NCBI GenBank assembly: GCA_023457875.1
Contig: JAEXBC010000227.1
Coordinates: 1-5,885 of the forward strand
Reading direction: 5' to 3'
DNA: 5,885 nt
DNA from: Bacillota bacterium
GTDB lineage: Bacteria; Bacillota; Clostridia; Lachnospirales; Cellulosilyticaceae
The translations under genes were made by a program, and so were the position numbers. How positions within the stretch are numbered: position 1 is the first letter of the stretch; each line of letters opens with the position of its first letter. The notes below the pieces were generated by a model, which worked only from the letters and a program-made list of their open reading frames with translations, made no database searches and had not been told where the DNA came from. Positions 1-5,280 of the stretch are shown here, in pieces.

Positions 1-72
1 CCTCTTGGAGGTGCCAGAGCTTCAGCTGAATCTGATTTTGGAGATGATAACGAAGACGATTTATTAGATTAA
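1..72 (+). CDS. 3' end of a phage gene, probably ssDNA-binding protein (DUF2815-like)
   Basis: Only the last 23 codons and a TAA stop are in the window; the reading frame is open from base 1. The visible tail has a Gly/Ala/Ser-rich stretch followed by DFGDDNEDDLLD, in which 7 of 12 residues are acidic. Acidic C-terminal tips are typical of phage and bacterial single-stranded DNA-binding proteins, where they contact replication partners. In phages of Gram-positive hosts a DUF2815 protein of this kind commonly lies directly upstream of a family A DNA polymerase, and here the polymerase starts 18 bases after the stop. The identity is therefore inferred from tail composition and position; no catalytic or fold-defining part can be seen. 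Confidence 0.6.
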   Translation, partial: PLGGARASAESDFGDDNEDDLLD

Positions 73-90
73 TAGAAAAGGAGCATTAGG

Positions 91-2070
91 ATGACTCACT
101 TAAATATAGACATTGAAACGTATTCAAGTGAGGATATTACAAAAGTTGGGGCTTATCGGTATGTAGATAGCCCCGATTTTGAAATATTGCTCATTGCTTA
201 TAGTTTTAAAGAAGATAGGGATTTAGGCATTTGTGAACCTACTATCATAGATTTAACCATACATGATGAATATACAGATGGGTTATTAGAGCAACTAAAG
301 GAAGTACTTGTTAATCCAGATGTTATGAAACATGCCTATAACGCCAATTTTGAAAGAACAGCACTTGCTAAGTACTTTAGTGTAGAAATGCCACCAGAAC
401 AATGGAATTGTACCATGGTTCATGCCGCCACTTTGGGATTACCTGGTAGCTTAGGCAAAGTAACGGAGGTATTAGGTTTTGAGGAAGATAAGGCAAAGGA
501 TAAGACAGGCAAAGCTCTTATACAATTCTTTTGTAAGCCATGTAAACCTACTAAGAAAAATAATAATAGAACAAGAAATTATCCTGACCATGATAAAGAA
601 AAATGGGAGTTATTTAAGGAGTATTGTAAACAAGACGTTATTGCAGAAATAGCTGTGGCAGAGAGACTTAATAAATATCAGCCTACAGCCTTGGAAAAAG
701 AGTTATGGAACTTAGACCAACGTATTAACGACCGCGGTGTAAAAATAGACCTTCCCTTTGCTGATGGTATAGTGACCTATGATGTAGCACATCAAGAAGA
801 TCTTATCAAAGAAGCTAGAAACCTAACTAATTTACAGAATCCTAATAGCGGTACGCAGCTAAAACAATGGCTACTGGAACAGGGCATAGAAACCAAAAGC
901 GTAGATAAAGAAAACGTAGCTAGATTGCTTAAAGAAGTGGAGAACCCAATAGTAAAGCGTGTTTTAGAGATTAAGCAAGAATTAGGTAAAACAAGCACTA
1001 AGAAGTTTGTGGCAATGCAGGACTGTATTTGTAGAGATAGTAGGTTACATGGGACTTTGCAATTCTATGGAGCCAACAGGACGGGCAGATGGGCAGGGCG
1101 ATTGGTACAAGTACATAATCTTCCACAGAATCACATAAATGACATTGAACTTTGCAGAGAAGTAGTAGCTGACAGAGATTTTGAAACAGCAGAGATGTTG
1201 TGGGGGTCTCTTCCTTTTATCCTATCTCAGCTTATTAGAACAGCTTTTATCGCTTCACTTGGCAACCGGTTTATAGTATCTGACTTTAGCGCCATAGAAG
1301 CCAGAGTCATAGCCTGGTTAGCTGATGAACAGTGGAGACTGGATGTATTTAATACCCATGGCAAAATATACGAAGCGTCAGCTAGTCAGATGTTTCATGT
1401 ACCATTAGAGAATATCAAAAAGGGAAGTAAGTTAAGGCAGCAAGGTAAGATAGCAGAATTAGCATTAGGCTATGGTGGTGGATTTGGGGCCATTAAAGTA
1501 ATGGATAGAGAGGGAAGTATACCAGAAGATGAAATCGGTCTACTTGTTAAGAACTGGAGAGAAGCAAATCCTAATATAGTGAAGTTTTGGTATAAGTGCG
1601 AAGCAGCAGCTAAAACAGCTATTAAAGAACGCAGAGAAATTGAAATACAACATGGCCTTAAGTTTAGTTACAGAGATAGTATTTTATTTATCACACTTCC
1701 GAGTGGAAGATCTCTTGCTTATTGGGGAGCTCATATAGGCACCAATCGTAAAGGAATGGAATCAATCTTATATGAGGGTGTGGACCAGGAGACCAAACAG
1801 TGGGTAAGCAACATAGAAACCTATGGTGGAAAGCTCGTGGAGAACATTGTGCAGGCTGTAGCAAGAGATTGTTTAGCCATGGCAATGCTAAGAGTAGATA
1901 GTCACGGTTATAAAATAGTCATGCATGTCCATGATGAGATTATTATTGATGCTCCTGAGGAAGTTAAAGCTGAAGACATTACTAGAATTATGAGTGAGAG
2001 TATCGCATGGGCTCCTGGGCTACCACTTAAGGGTGATACTTATGAAACATTTTTCTATAAGAAAGATTAA
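91..2070 (+). CDS. Phage family A DNA polymerase with 3'-5' exonuclease domain
   Basis: This is the replicative DNA polymerase of the phage, 659 residues. The N-terminal DnaQ-like proofreading domain (about 1-195) shows Exo I as NIDIET (D7, E9), Exo II as NANFER (N84, E88) and Exo III as YCKQD (Y178, D182). The polymerase domain shows a TGRWAGR block (331-337) with NLPQN (343-347), motif A DFSAIEAR (398-405, metal-binding D398), motif B on the O-helix (R449, K453, Y461, G462) and motif C HVHDE (612-616, catalytic D615). There is no 5'-3' nuclease domain, as is usual for phage enzymes of this length. Two positions differ from E. coli Pol I: Exo II carries Glu where Asp is usual, and the O-helix position matching F762 is Leu457. 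The ATG is preceded by AAAAGGAG at 76-83 with a 7-base spacer, which fixes the start. All catalytic motifs are intact, so it should be active. Confidence 0.96.
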   Translation: MTHLNIDIETYSSEDITKVGAYRYVDSPDFEILLIAYSFKEDRDLGICEPTIIDLTIHDEYTDGLLEQLKEVLVNPDVMKHAYNANFERTALAKYFSVEMPPEQWNCTMVHAATLGLPGSLGKVTEVLGFEEDKAKDKTGKALIQFFCKPCKPTKKNNNRTRNYPDHDKEKWELFKEYCKQDVIAEIAVAERLNKYQPTALEKELWNLDQRINDRGVKIDLPFADGIVTYDVAHQEDLIKEARNLTNLQNPNSGTQLKQWLLEQGIETKSVDKENVARLLKEVENPIVKRVLEIKQELGKTSTKKFVAMQDCICRDSRLHGTLQFYGANRTGRWAGRLVQVHNLPQNHINDIELCREVVADRDFETAEMLWGSLPFILSQLIRTAFIASLGNRFIVSDFSAIEARVIAWLADEQWRLDVFNTHGKIYEASASQMFHVPLENIKKGSKLRQQGKIAELALGYGGGFGAIKVMDREGSIPEDEIGLLVKNWREANPNIVKFWYKCEAAAKTAIKERREIEIQHGLKFSYRDSILFITLPSGRSLAYWGAHIGTNRKGMESILYEGVDQETKQWVSNIETYGGKLVENIVQAVARDCLAMAMLRVDSHGYKIVMHVHDEIIIDAPEEVKAEDITRIMSESIAWAPGLPLKGDTYETFFYKKD

Positions 2071-2089
2071 GGAAAGGTGGGGTGAAGAA

Positions 2090-2263
2090 TTGGGTAAAGG
2101 CATTTGCGCAGTAAGAGAAAATTGTATAAACAAAGACAGTATGATTTGTGAAGGGTGCGTAAGAAATAATGTGCCCCATGAAGATCATTTTACGCAAGAC
2201 AAAGACATTGTAAATAATAGGTTTAGAGAATTAATATTGTCTAGGTTTAGCAAGACAAATTGA
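2090..2263 (+). CDS. Small four-cysteine protein, function unknown
   Basis: A 57-residue protein that I do not recognise. I place the start at TTG 2090 because it follows AAGGTGGGG (2074-2082) at suitable spacing and lies just after the polymerase stop. Longer in-frame starts exist (ATG 2042, GTG 1994), but they lie inside the polymerase gene and lack an SD. Four cysteines cluster in the N-terminal half as C-x5-C-x7-C-x2-C, ending in CEGC, which could bind one zinc ion; a His follows at the sequence VPHEDH. The C-terminal part is charged and probably helical (NRFRELILSRF). It sits 19 bases after the polymerase and 27 bases before the next gene, so it belongs to the same transcript. Zinc binding is inference from Cys spacing only. 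Confidence 0.65.
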   Translation: MGKGICAVRENCINKDSMICEGCVRNNVPHEDHFTQDKDIVNNRFRELILSRFSKTN

Positions 2264-2290
2264 CTTTTTATTAGACAAGGAGGAATAAGT

Positions 2291-2530
2291 GTGAACTTTT
2301 TAAAGTTAAACAATGAAATAGCAGACGCAATAGATAGATTGAGCAACATGGATATTTTTGATAATGGTATAGCAAATGAGATAGAGAGAGGTAAAGCCAT
2401 TGCTAGATTGTCAAAGTCACAAATAAGCAATGTAGCACTTGCACTAGAAATAGAAAAATTCAAGTCTGAAAGAAATATCAAAAGCGTGGATATTCCTAAA
2501 ATCTTAGAAACTGGTTCTGAAAATGAATAG
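2291..2530 (+). CDS. Small helical phage protein upstream of HNH endonuclease
   Basis: 79 residues beginning at GTG, with AAGGAGG (2277-2283) 7 bases upstream, so the non-ATG start is well supported. The sequence is rich in Leu, Ile, Ala, Glu and Lys with almost no aromatic residues or Cys, as expected for a few amphipathic helices. The segment from about residue 29 (NEIERGKAIARLSKSQ) reads as one long helix. Small proteins with a similar 'GKAI..' helix are, as far as I recall, frequent next to phage HNH endonuclease genes, but I know of no proven function. The gene overlaps the HNH gene by 8 bases (ATGAATAG), so the two are probably translationally coupled and may act together. It is soluble, with no signal peptide or membrane segment. 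Confidence 0.8.
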   Translation: MNFLKLNNEIADAIDRLSNMDIFDNGIANEIERGKAIARLSKSQISNVALALEIEKFKSERNIKSVDIPKILETGSENE

Positions 2531-3179
2531 AAAAGGAGTTAAGCAACATCATTACACGTTTGAAGAGCTAGAGTTTTTAAGGATAAACTCGCCTAGAATG
2601 AGTAGAAAAGAATTGACCAACGTATTTAATGAGAAATTCAACTTGAATCAATCTAAGCAATCGATAGTTGCTATTTGCTCACTTAAGCAATATAGGTCAA
2701 GCAGTAATGGCAGATTTGAAAAAGGTTGTACATCATGGGCAAAAGGTATTAAAGGTAAAGAGTGGGAAAAGCATTTATCTAAACAAGCACTAGAAAATGT
2801 TAAGAAAGGGCAATTTGGGCATGGTAGACAACGTAAAGATATTTATGAGGTTGGTCATGAAATGCGGAGAAATGGATATCTAATTGTAAAAGTAAGTAAT
2901 GATAAAAACTTACCTTTCAATAAACGTTGGAAGTATAAGCATACTTTGATTTGGGAAGAAGTAAACGGTGCTATGCCTAAAGGCCATATCTTAATATTTA
3001 AAGATGGTGACAAGACTAATATTACACTGGATAATTTAGTGTTAATTTCAAGAGCACAAAATGCAATAATGGCTAGCAACGGATATCATTACTTGCCAGT
3101 CGGCTTGAAAACAGTGGCAATTAATACAACTAAGCTGTTTAATGAAGTACGGTGTAAAACAAACAAAATGAATTTTTAA
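2523..3179 (+). CDS. Free-standing HNH endonuclease with N-terminal DNA-binding domain
   Basis: 218 residues. Residues about 11-55 (from TFEELEFLR, through SRKELTNVFNEKF) resemble the helical DNA-recognition segment found in front of many phage HNH nucleases. Residues about 135-178 form an HNH_3-like nuclease core: KHTLIWEEVNGAMPKGH (H140, H155) followed by FKDGDKTN (N166) and LDNLVL (N171), ending at the usual ISR. No zinc-binding Cys pairs are present, as is common in this subfamily. Such genes are usually selfish homing endonucleases that nick or cut related phage DNA and spread themselves. The ATG overlaps the end of the preceding gene by 8 bases and has no SD of its own, so translation most likely relies on coupling. 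The neighbouring polymerase and methyltransferase genes are uninterrupted, so it looks like a free-standing rather than an intron-borne element. Confidence 0.9.
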   Translation: MNRKGVKQHHYTFEELEFLRINSPRMSRKELTNVFNEKFNLNQSKQSIVAICSLKQYRSSSNGRFEKGCTSWAKGIKGKEWEKHLSKQALENVKKGQFGHGRQRKDIYEVGHEMRRNGYLIVKVSNDKNLPFNKRWKYKHTLIWEEVNGAMPKGHILIFKDGDKTNITLDNLVLISRAQNAIMASNGYHYLPVGLKTVAINTTKLFNEVRCKTNKMNF

Positions 3180-3185
3180 TAAGAA

Positions 3186-3230
3186 AGGAGTAAAGAGGTT
3201 TGGTCGACCGATAAACAGCTGTTTACTCCT
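3186..3230 (+). promoter_or_regulatory. Inverted repeat in methyltransferase leader that pairs the SD
   Basis: AGGAGTAAA (3186-3194) is perfectly complementary to TTTACTCCT (3222-3230), giving a 9-bp stem. The 27-base loop can fold further: GTTT (3198-3201) pairs with AAAC (3213-3216), capped by GG/CC around TCGA. The left arm contains most of the only good SD of this gap (AAAGGAG, 3184-3190). That SD is 48 bases upstream of the methyltransferase ATG at 3239, much too far for direct use. Two DNA palindromes lie within: GGTCGACC (3202-3209) and TAAACAGCTGTTTA (3212-3225). The repeat is seen directly; a role as RNA switch, operator or insertion scar is inference. It lacks a following T-run, so it is not a standard terminator. 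Confidence 0.6.
3212..3225. repeat. 14-bp perfect palindrome, possible operator
   Basis: TAAACAGCTGTTTA is identical on both strands and sits 13 bases before the methyltransferase start. A dimeric DNA-binding protein could use it as an operator; its right half is also the right arm of the larger inverted repeat, so it may simply be part of that RNA structure. No second copy was noticed in the window. Confidence 0.45.
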
Positions 3231-3238
3231 AAAAACAT

Positions 3239-3871
3239 ATGAAAATATTAGTAGCGTGCGAAGAAAGCCAAGCAGTAACTACAGAACTAAGAAAGCTAGG
3301 CCACGAAGCTTATAGTTGCGATATAGAGCCATGTAGCGGAGGTCATCCAGAGTGGCACTTACAGCAAGATGTTATACCATTACTAAGACAGCAATGGGAC
3401 ATGATAATCGCATTTCCTCCGTGTACATATTTAACAGTAACAGGTAATAGATGGTTTAACGTTGAACGCTATCGAGAAAAAGCAATACAGAGAATGAAAG
3501 ATAGGGAAGAAGCTATTAAATTCTTTATGTTATTTGCAAATGCTAATTGCGAAAGAATAGCCATAGAAAATCCGGTAGGTATAATGAGCAGCGAGTTTAA
3601 AAAGCCTGAACAAATTATAAATCCTTGGCAATTCGGTGATCCCTATGAAAAGAAAACGTGTTTATGGCTTAAAGGCTTACCATTGTTAGAACCAACAAGC
3701 ATTGTAGATGTGCCACCAAGAAAACAATTTGATAGCGGAAAATCAATGCCTAGTTGGTATGCGGAAGCTTGGCATTTGCCAAAAGAAGAAAGAGCCAAGC
3801 TGAGAAGCAAGACGTTTCCAGGCATAGCCAAGGCAATGGCACAACAGTGGGCGGGAAGCAATTTAAAATAA
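3239..3871 (+). CDS. Compact phage C5-cytosine-DNA-methyltransferase-like protein
   Basis: 210 residues. The N-terminus MKILVACEESQAV occupies the SAM-binding position (motif I), followed by CDIEP (28-32), which fits the acidic residue of motif II. AFPPCTYL (58-65) is the motif IV PPC loop with the catalytic Cys62, and ENPVG (110-114) is motif VI in its ENP variant. The C-terminal FPGIAKAMAQQW (193-204) closes the domain. Expected reaction: transfer of a methyl group from S-adenosylmethionine to cytosine, perhaps protecting phage DNA from host restriction. Canonical enzymes exceed 300 residues because of a target-recognition domain between motifs VIII and IX; that domain is absent, so DNA specificity, or even the substrate, is uncertain. 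An in-frame TAA at 3230-3232 excludes a longer N-terminus, so ATG 3239 is firm, yet it has no SD at normal distance. Confidence 0.85.
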   Translation: MKILVACEESQAVTTELRKLGHEAYSCDIEPCSGGHPEWHLQQDVIPLLRQQWDMIIAFPPCTYLTVTGNRWFNVERYREKAIQRMKDREEAIKFFMLFANANCERIAIENPVGIMSSEFKKPEQIINPWQFGDPYEKKTCLWLKGLPLLEPTSIVDVPPRKQFDSGKSMPSWYAEAWHLPKEERAKLRSKTFPGIAKAMAQQWAGSNLK

Positions 3872-3892
3872 GAATTTGGTGAGGTGAGAATT

Positions 3893-4159
3893 ATGGAATG
3901 GTTTAGTTTAAAGGAAGATGGGTTACCAAAACTTGGGCAAGCTGTAATTGTTACAGTTTTTGACCATTGTAGGAATAGAAAAGAGTTGAGATATCCAGTG
4001 TACTATATGAGAAATCCTTATGCTGATGGATATTGCTTTTACGTAAGTGGGTGTGAGCCGCTAATACCAGAAATCAGCGAAGTATTAGCATGGATGCCTA
4101 TGCCCAACGTGTGGGATGGCGAGTACGAAAGTAACTTAGAGTTTCTAAGAAAGTTATAA
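3893..4159 (+). CDS. DUF551-like small phage protein
   Basis: 88 residues from ATG 3893, which has GAGGTG (3881-3886) at proper distance. A GTG at 3884 is in frame but overlaps that SD and is less likely. The N-terminus MEWFSLKEDGLPKLGQAVIV and the sequence AWMPMP (66-71) are the two hallmarks of DUF551 proteins, which usually run from a W.S...LP start through beta-strands to a WMPLP-type end. The middle (25-55) holds Cys26, Cys48 and Cys54 and several Tyr. DUF551 proteins are common in phages and prophages, often among the small early genes, but no biochemical role is known. It follows the methyltransferase by 21 bases and precedes the YopX-like gene by 24 bases. The unusual part is the 17-residue tail after the WMPMP block. 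Confidence 0.82.
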   Translation: MEWFSLKEDGLPKLGQAVIVTVFDHCRNRKELRYPVYYMRNPYADGYCFYVSGCEPLIPEISEVLAWMPMPNVWDGEYESNLEFLRKL

Positions 4160-4178
4160 AATCCAAAATTGTGAGGTG
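4157..4178 (+). repeat. Intergenic translation-start module, copy 1
   Basis: TAAAATCCAAAATTGTGAGG plus TG combines the stop codon of the DUF551-like gene with the SD of the next gene. The order TAAAATC, a short T/A-rich spacer ending in TTG, then a purine SD returns at 4484-4505 and 5201-5223. Shorter relatives lie at 3869-3886 and 4701-4715. Confidence 0.35.
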
Positions 4179-4183
4179 CGGGA

Positions 4184-4486
4184 ATGAAGGATATGTTAGA
4201 TTCTGGTTTAAACGATGAAAACTCAAAGAGAATTTATGAGGGAGACACAGTAAGGTTTTGCGGATATGAAGGAGAAGTAGTATTTGATTATGGATGCCTT
4301 GGGGTAAGAATTGATGAAGATATTGACTATGATGTATTACAGCTGTTCATGGATGAACATGAAGCTGAATGTTGTGGAAATCAGTATTCTGGCTGTATGT
4401 GTGACAGCTTTATTGCACTTTGGGAGATTTACTGGAATTTTAATTGCATAGAGAACTATTTGTGGATGGTAGAAAAGGTTAAATAA
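4184..4486 (+). CDS. Short YopX-like phage protein
   Basis: 100 residues, ATG preceded by GAGGTG at 4173-4178. LNDENSKRIYEGDTVRF (9-25) followed by GEVVFDYGCLGV (30-41) matches the conserved core of YopX-family phage proteins (typically GLKDKNGKEIYEGDIV..., then a strand with G-V-V-F). The family is widespread in phages of Gram-positive bacteria and its function is unknown. The usual leading segment (REIKFRAWD-type) is missing: an in-frame TGA at 4172-4174 prevents a longer start, so this is an N-terminally shortened form. A Cys group (C63, C64, C71, C73) lies in the C-terminal half and could bind metal; that is inference. The protein is strongly acidic, with no membrane segment. Confidence 0.8.
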   Translation: MKDMLDSGLNDENSKRIYEGDTVRFCGYEGEVVFDYGCLGVRIDEDIDYDVLQLFMDEHEAECCGNQYSGCMCDSFIALWEIYWNFNCIENYLWMVEKVK

Positions 4487-4505
4487 AATCAGAGTTTGGG
4501 AGGAG
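4484..4505 (+). repeat. Intergenic translation-start module, copy 2
   Basis: TAAAATCAGAGTTTGGGAGG plus AG: the stop codon of the YopX-like gene, a TTTG stretch and the SD of the 61-residue gene. It shares TAAAATC and the TTG-purine order with the copies at 4157 and 5201. Confidence 0.35.
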
Positions 4506-4517
4506 AAAAGTTACAAC

Positions 4518-4703
4518 ATGAATTTTTTAATGACCTGTGTAAAAAGAGTTAAATATTTTTTCTCTAAAGAAAGATGCTATACAGAAAGAGAAAAAGAAGG
4601 AGTTGCTATTTTTAATTGTTGTTGTGGGGTAGTAGGTGGAGATAAGGAAACTGGATACTTGCAATATGGGTGTATAGATTGCAAATACCTAAATAAAATA
4701 TAA
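4518..4703 (+). CDS. Cys-rich 61-residue protein, function unknown
   Basis: I do not recognise a family. The start is ATG 4518 with GGGAGGAG (4498-4505) 12 bases upstream, a rather long spacer but the only candidate. The N-terminus MNFLMTCVKRVKYFF is hydrophobic and basic but too short for a transmembrane segment. The rest holds Cys20, a CCC run at 34-36 and CIDC at 52-55, so three or four of these could form a small zinc-binding knuckle (C-x-C ... C-x2-C). The segment KEGVAIFNCCCGVVGG (26-41) reads as two short strands around the cysteines. It lies between the YopX-like gene and the 158-residue gene in the same tight run, 19 bases before the latter's start. Confidence 0.65.
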   Translation: MNFLMTCVKRVKYFFSKERCYTEREKEGVAIFNCCCGVVGGDKETGYLQYGCIDCKYLNKI

Positions 4704-4722
4704 GTTTGTGGGAGGAATGAAA

Positions 4723-5199
4723 ATGGGATTAGATATTACAGCATATAAGAAATTAAAGATGGTTGAGAACCCACAAATAGATGAATATGGTGAGTTAGTT
4801 AATTGGGAAACCGAATGGACACCAGGAGCAAGTATGAAATGGTCAGAAAAGCATTTTTCAGGTAGGGGTAATGGCGTAGATCCTGATGCAGCCTATACTT
4901 ATGAAGATGAATTTGGATTTAGGGCGGGAAGCTATTCTGGATATGGATTATGGAGAAGTCAGCTAGAACAATTTAAAGGTGACGTGGCATTTCAAGAGTT
5001 GATTGATTTTGCTGATAATGAAGGAGTTATAGGACCATTTGTTTCAAAGAAACTTTTTGAGGATTTCAAAAAATATGAAGCTGAAGCTGCGGAGTATGCA
5101 AAAACATTAGAAGATGGGCAATGGTTCATGAAGAAATATATGGATTGGAAGAATGCATTTGAATATGCTTCAGATGAAGGAGCGGTTGATTTTCACTAA
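4723..5199 (+). CDS. Conserved-looking phage hypothetical protein (MGLDITAY type)
   Basis: 158 residues from ATG 4723, chosen because GGGAGG (4710-4715) lies 7 bases upstream; earlier in-frame ATGs at 4708 and 4717 overlap or abut the SD. Proteins beginning MGLDITAY are, from memory, frequent in phages, but I know of no defined function. An aromatic and glycine-rich middle (RAGSYSGYGLWRSQL, 67-81) may form the core of a small alpha/beta fold. It is followed by acidic helices (108-131) with alternating Lys, Glu and Ala that could make a short coiled coil. The protein is acidic, soluble and without Cys. It follows the Cys-rich gene by 19 bases and is followed by an 81-base leader with its own irregularities. 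Confidence 0.78.
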   Translation: MGLDITAYKKLKMVENPQIDEYGELVNWETEWTPGASMKWSEKHFSGRGNGVDPDAAYTYEDEFGFRAGSYSGYGLWRSQLEQFKGDVAFQELIDFADNEGVIGPFVSKKLFEDFKKYEAEAAEYAKTLEDGQWFMKKYMDWKNAFEYASDEGAVDFH

Positions 5200-5200
5200 A

Positions 5201-5223
5201 TAAAATCTGATTTTGTAAAGGAG
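5201..5223 (+). repeat. Intergenic translation-start module, copy 3, with SD lacking a matching start
   Basis: TAAAATCTGATTTTGTAAAG plus GAG. It has the same order as the copies at 4157 and 4484. Its SD (AAAGGAG, 5217-5223) is well spaced only for TTG 5232, which opens an 11-residue ORF (MRQIRNGKAQI, stop TGA 5265-5267) rather than the next real gene. Confidence 0.4.
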
Positions 5224-5280
5224 AAATTATATTGAGACAAATTAGAAATGGTAAAGCTCAGATTTGAAAGAGATTATCTT

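Noticed and set aside
792..998. Minus-strand open frame inside the polymerase
   Set aside because: It lies wholly within a gene with intact catalytic motifs, has no SD of its own, and its Ser/Leu/Cys-rich product looks like an antisense artefact. The same holds for minus-strand frames at 1691-1885, 2185-2481, 2855-3079, 3643-3861 and 5614-5799.
1994..2089. N-terminal extension of the four-Cys protein from GTG 1994 or ATG 2042
   Set aside because: It overlaps the polymerase C-terminus in another frame and no SD precedes either codon, while TTG 2090 has AAGGTGGGG at proper distance.
2260..2288. Possible promoter: TTGACT followed 17 bases later by a -10-like hexamer
   Set aside because: The -35 match is good, but the hexamer GAATAA at 2283-2288 fits TATAAT poorly and overlaps the SD region. 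A chance match around a stop codon is more likely.
2526..2538. Exact 13-base repeat AATAGAAAAGGAG shared with 71-83 upstream of the polymerase
   Set aside because: About one such match is expected by chance in AT-rich sequence of this length, and both copies contain a common stop plus SD pattern. The second copy lies inside the HNH gene with no usable in-frame start after it.
2523..3179. HNH gene as part of a self-splicing intron
   Set aside because: Genes on both sides are complete and not split, and no intron core could be recognised around it, so a free-standing endonuclease fits better.
3186..3230. Intrinsic terminator at the inverted repeat
   Set aside because: The stem is AT-rich with a 27-base loop and is followed by AAAAAC on the + strand, not a T-run. 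On the minus strand there is only a weak TTCTT tract and no gene to terminate.
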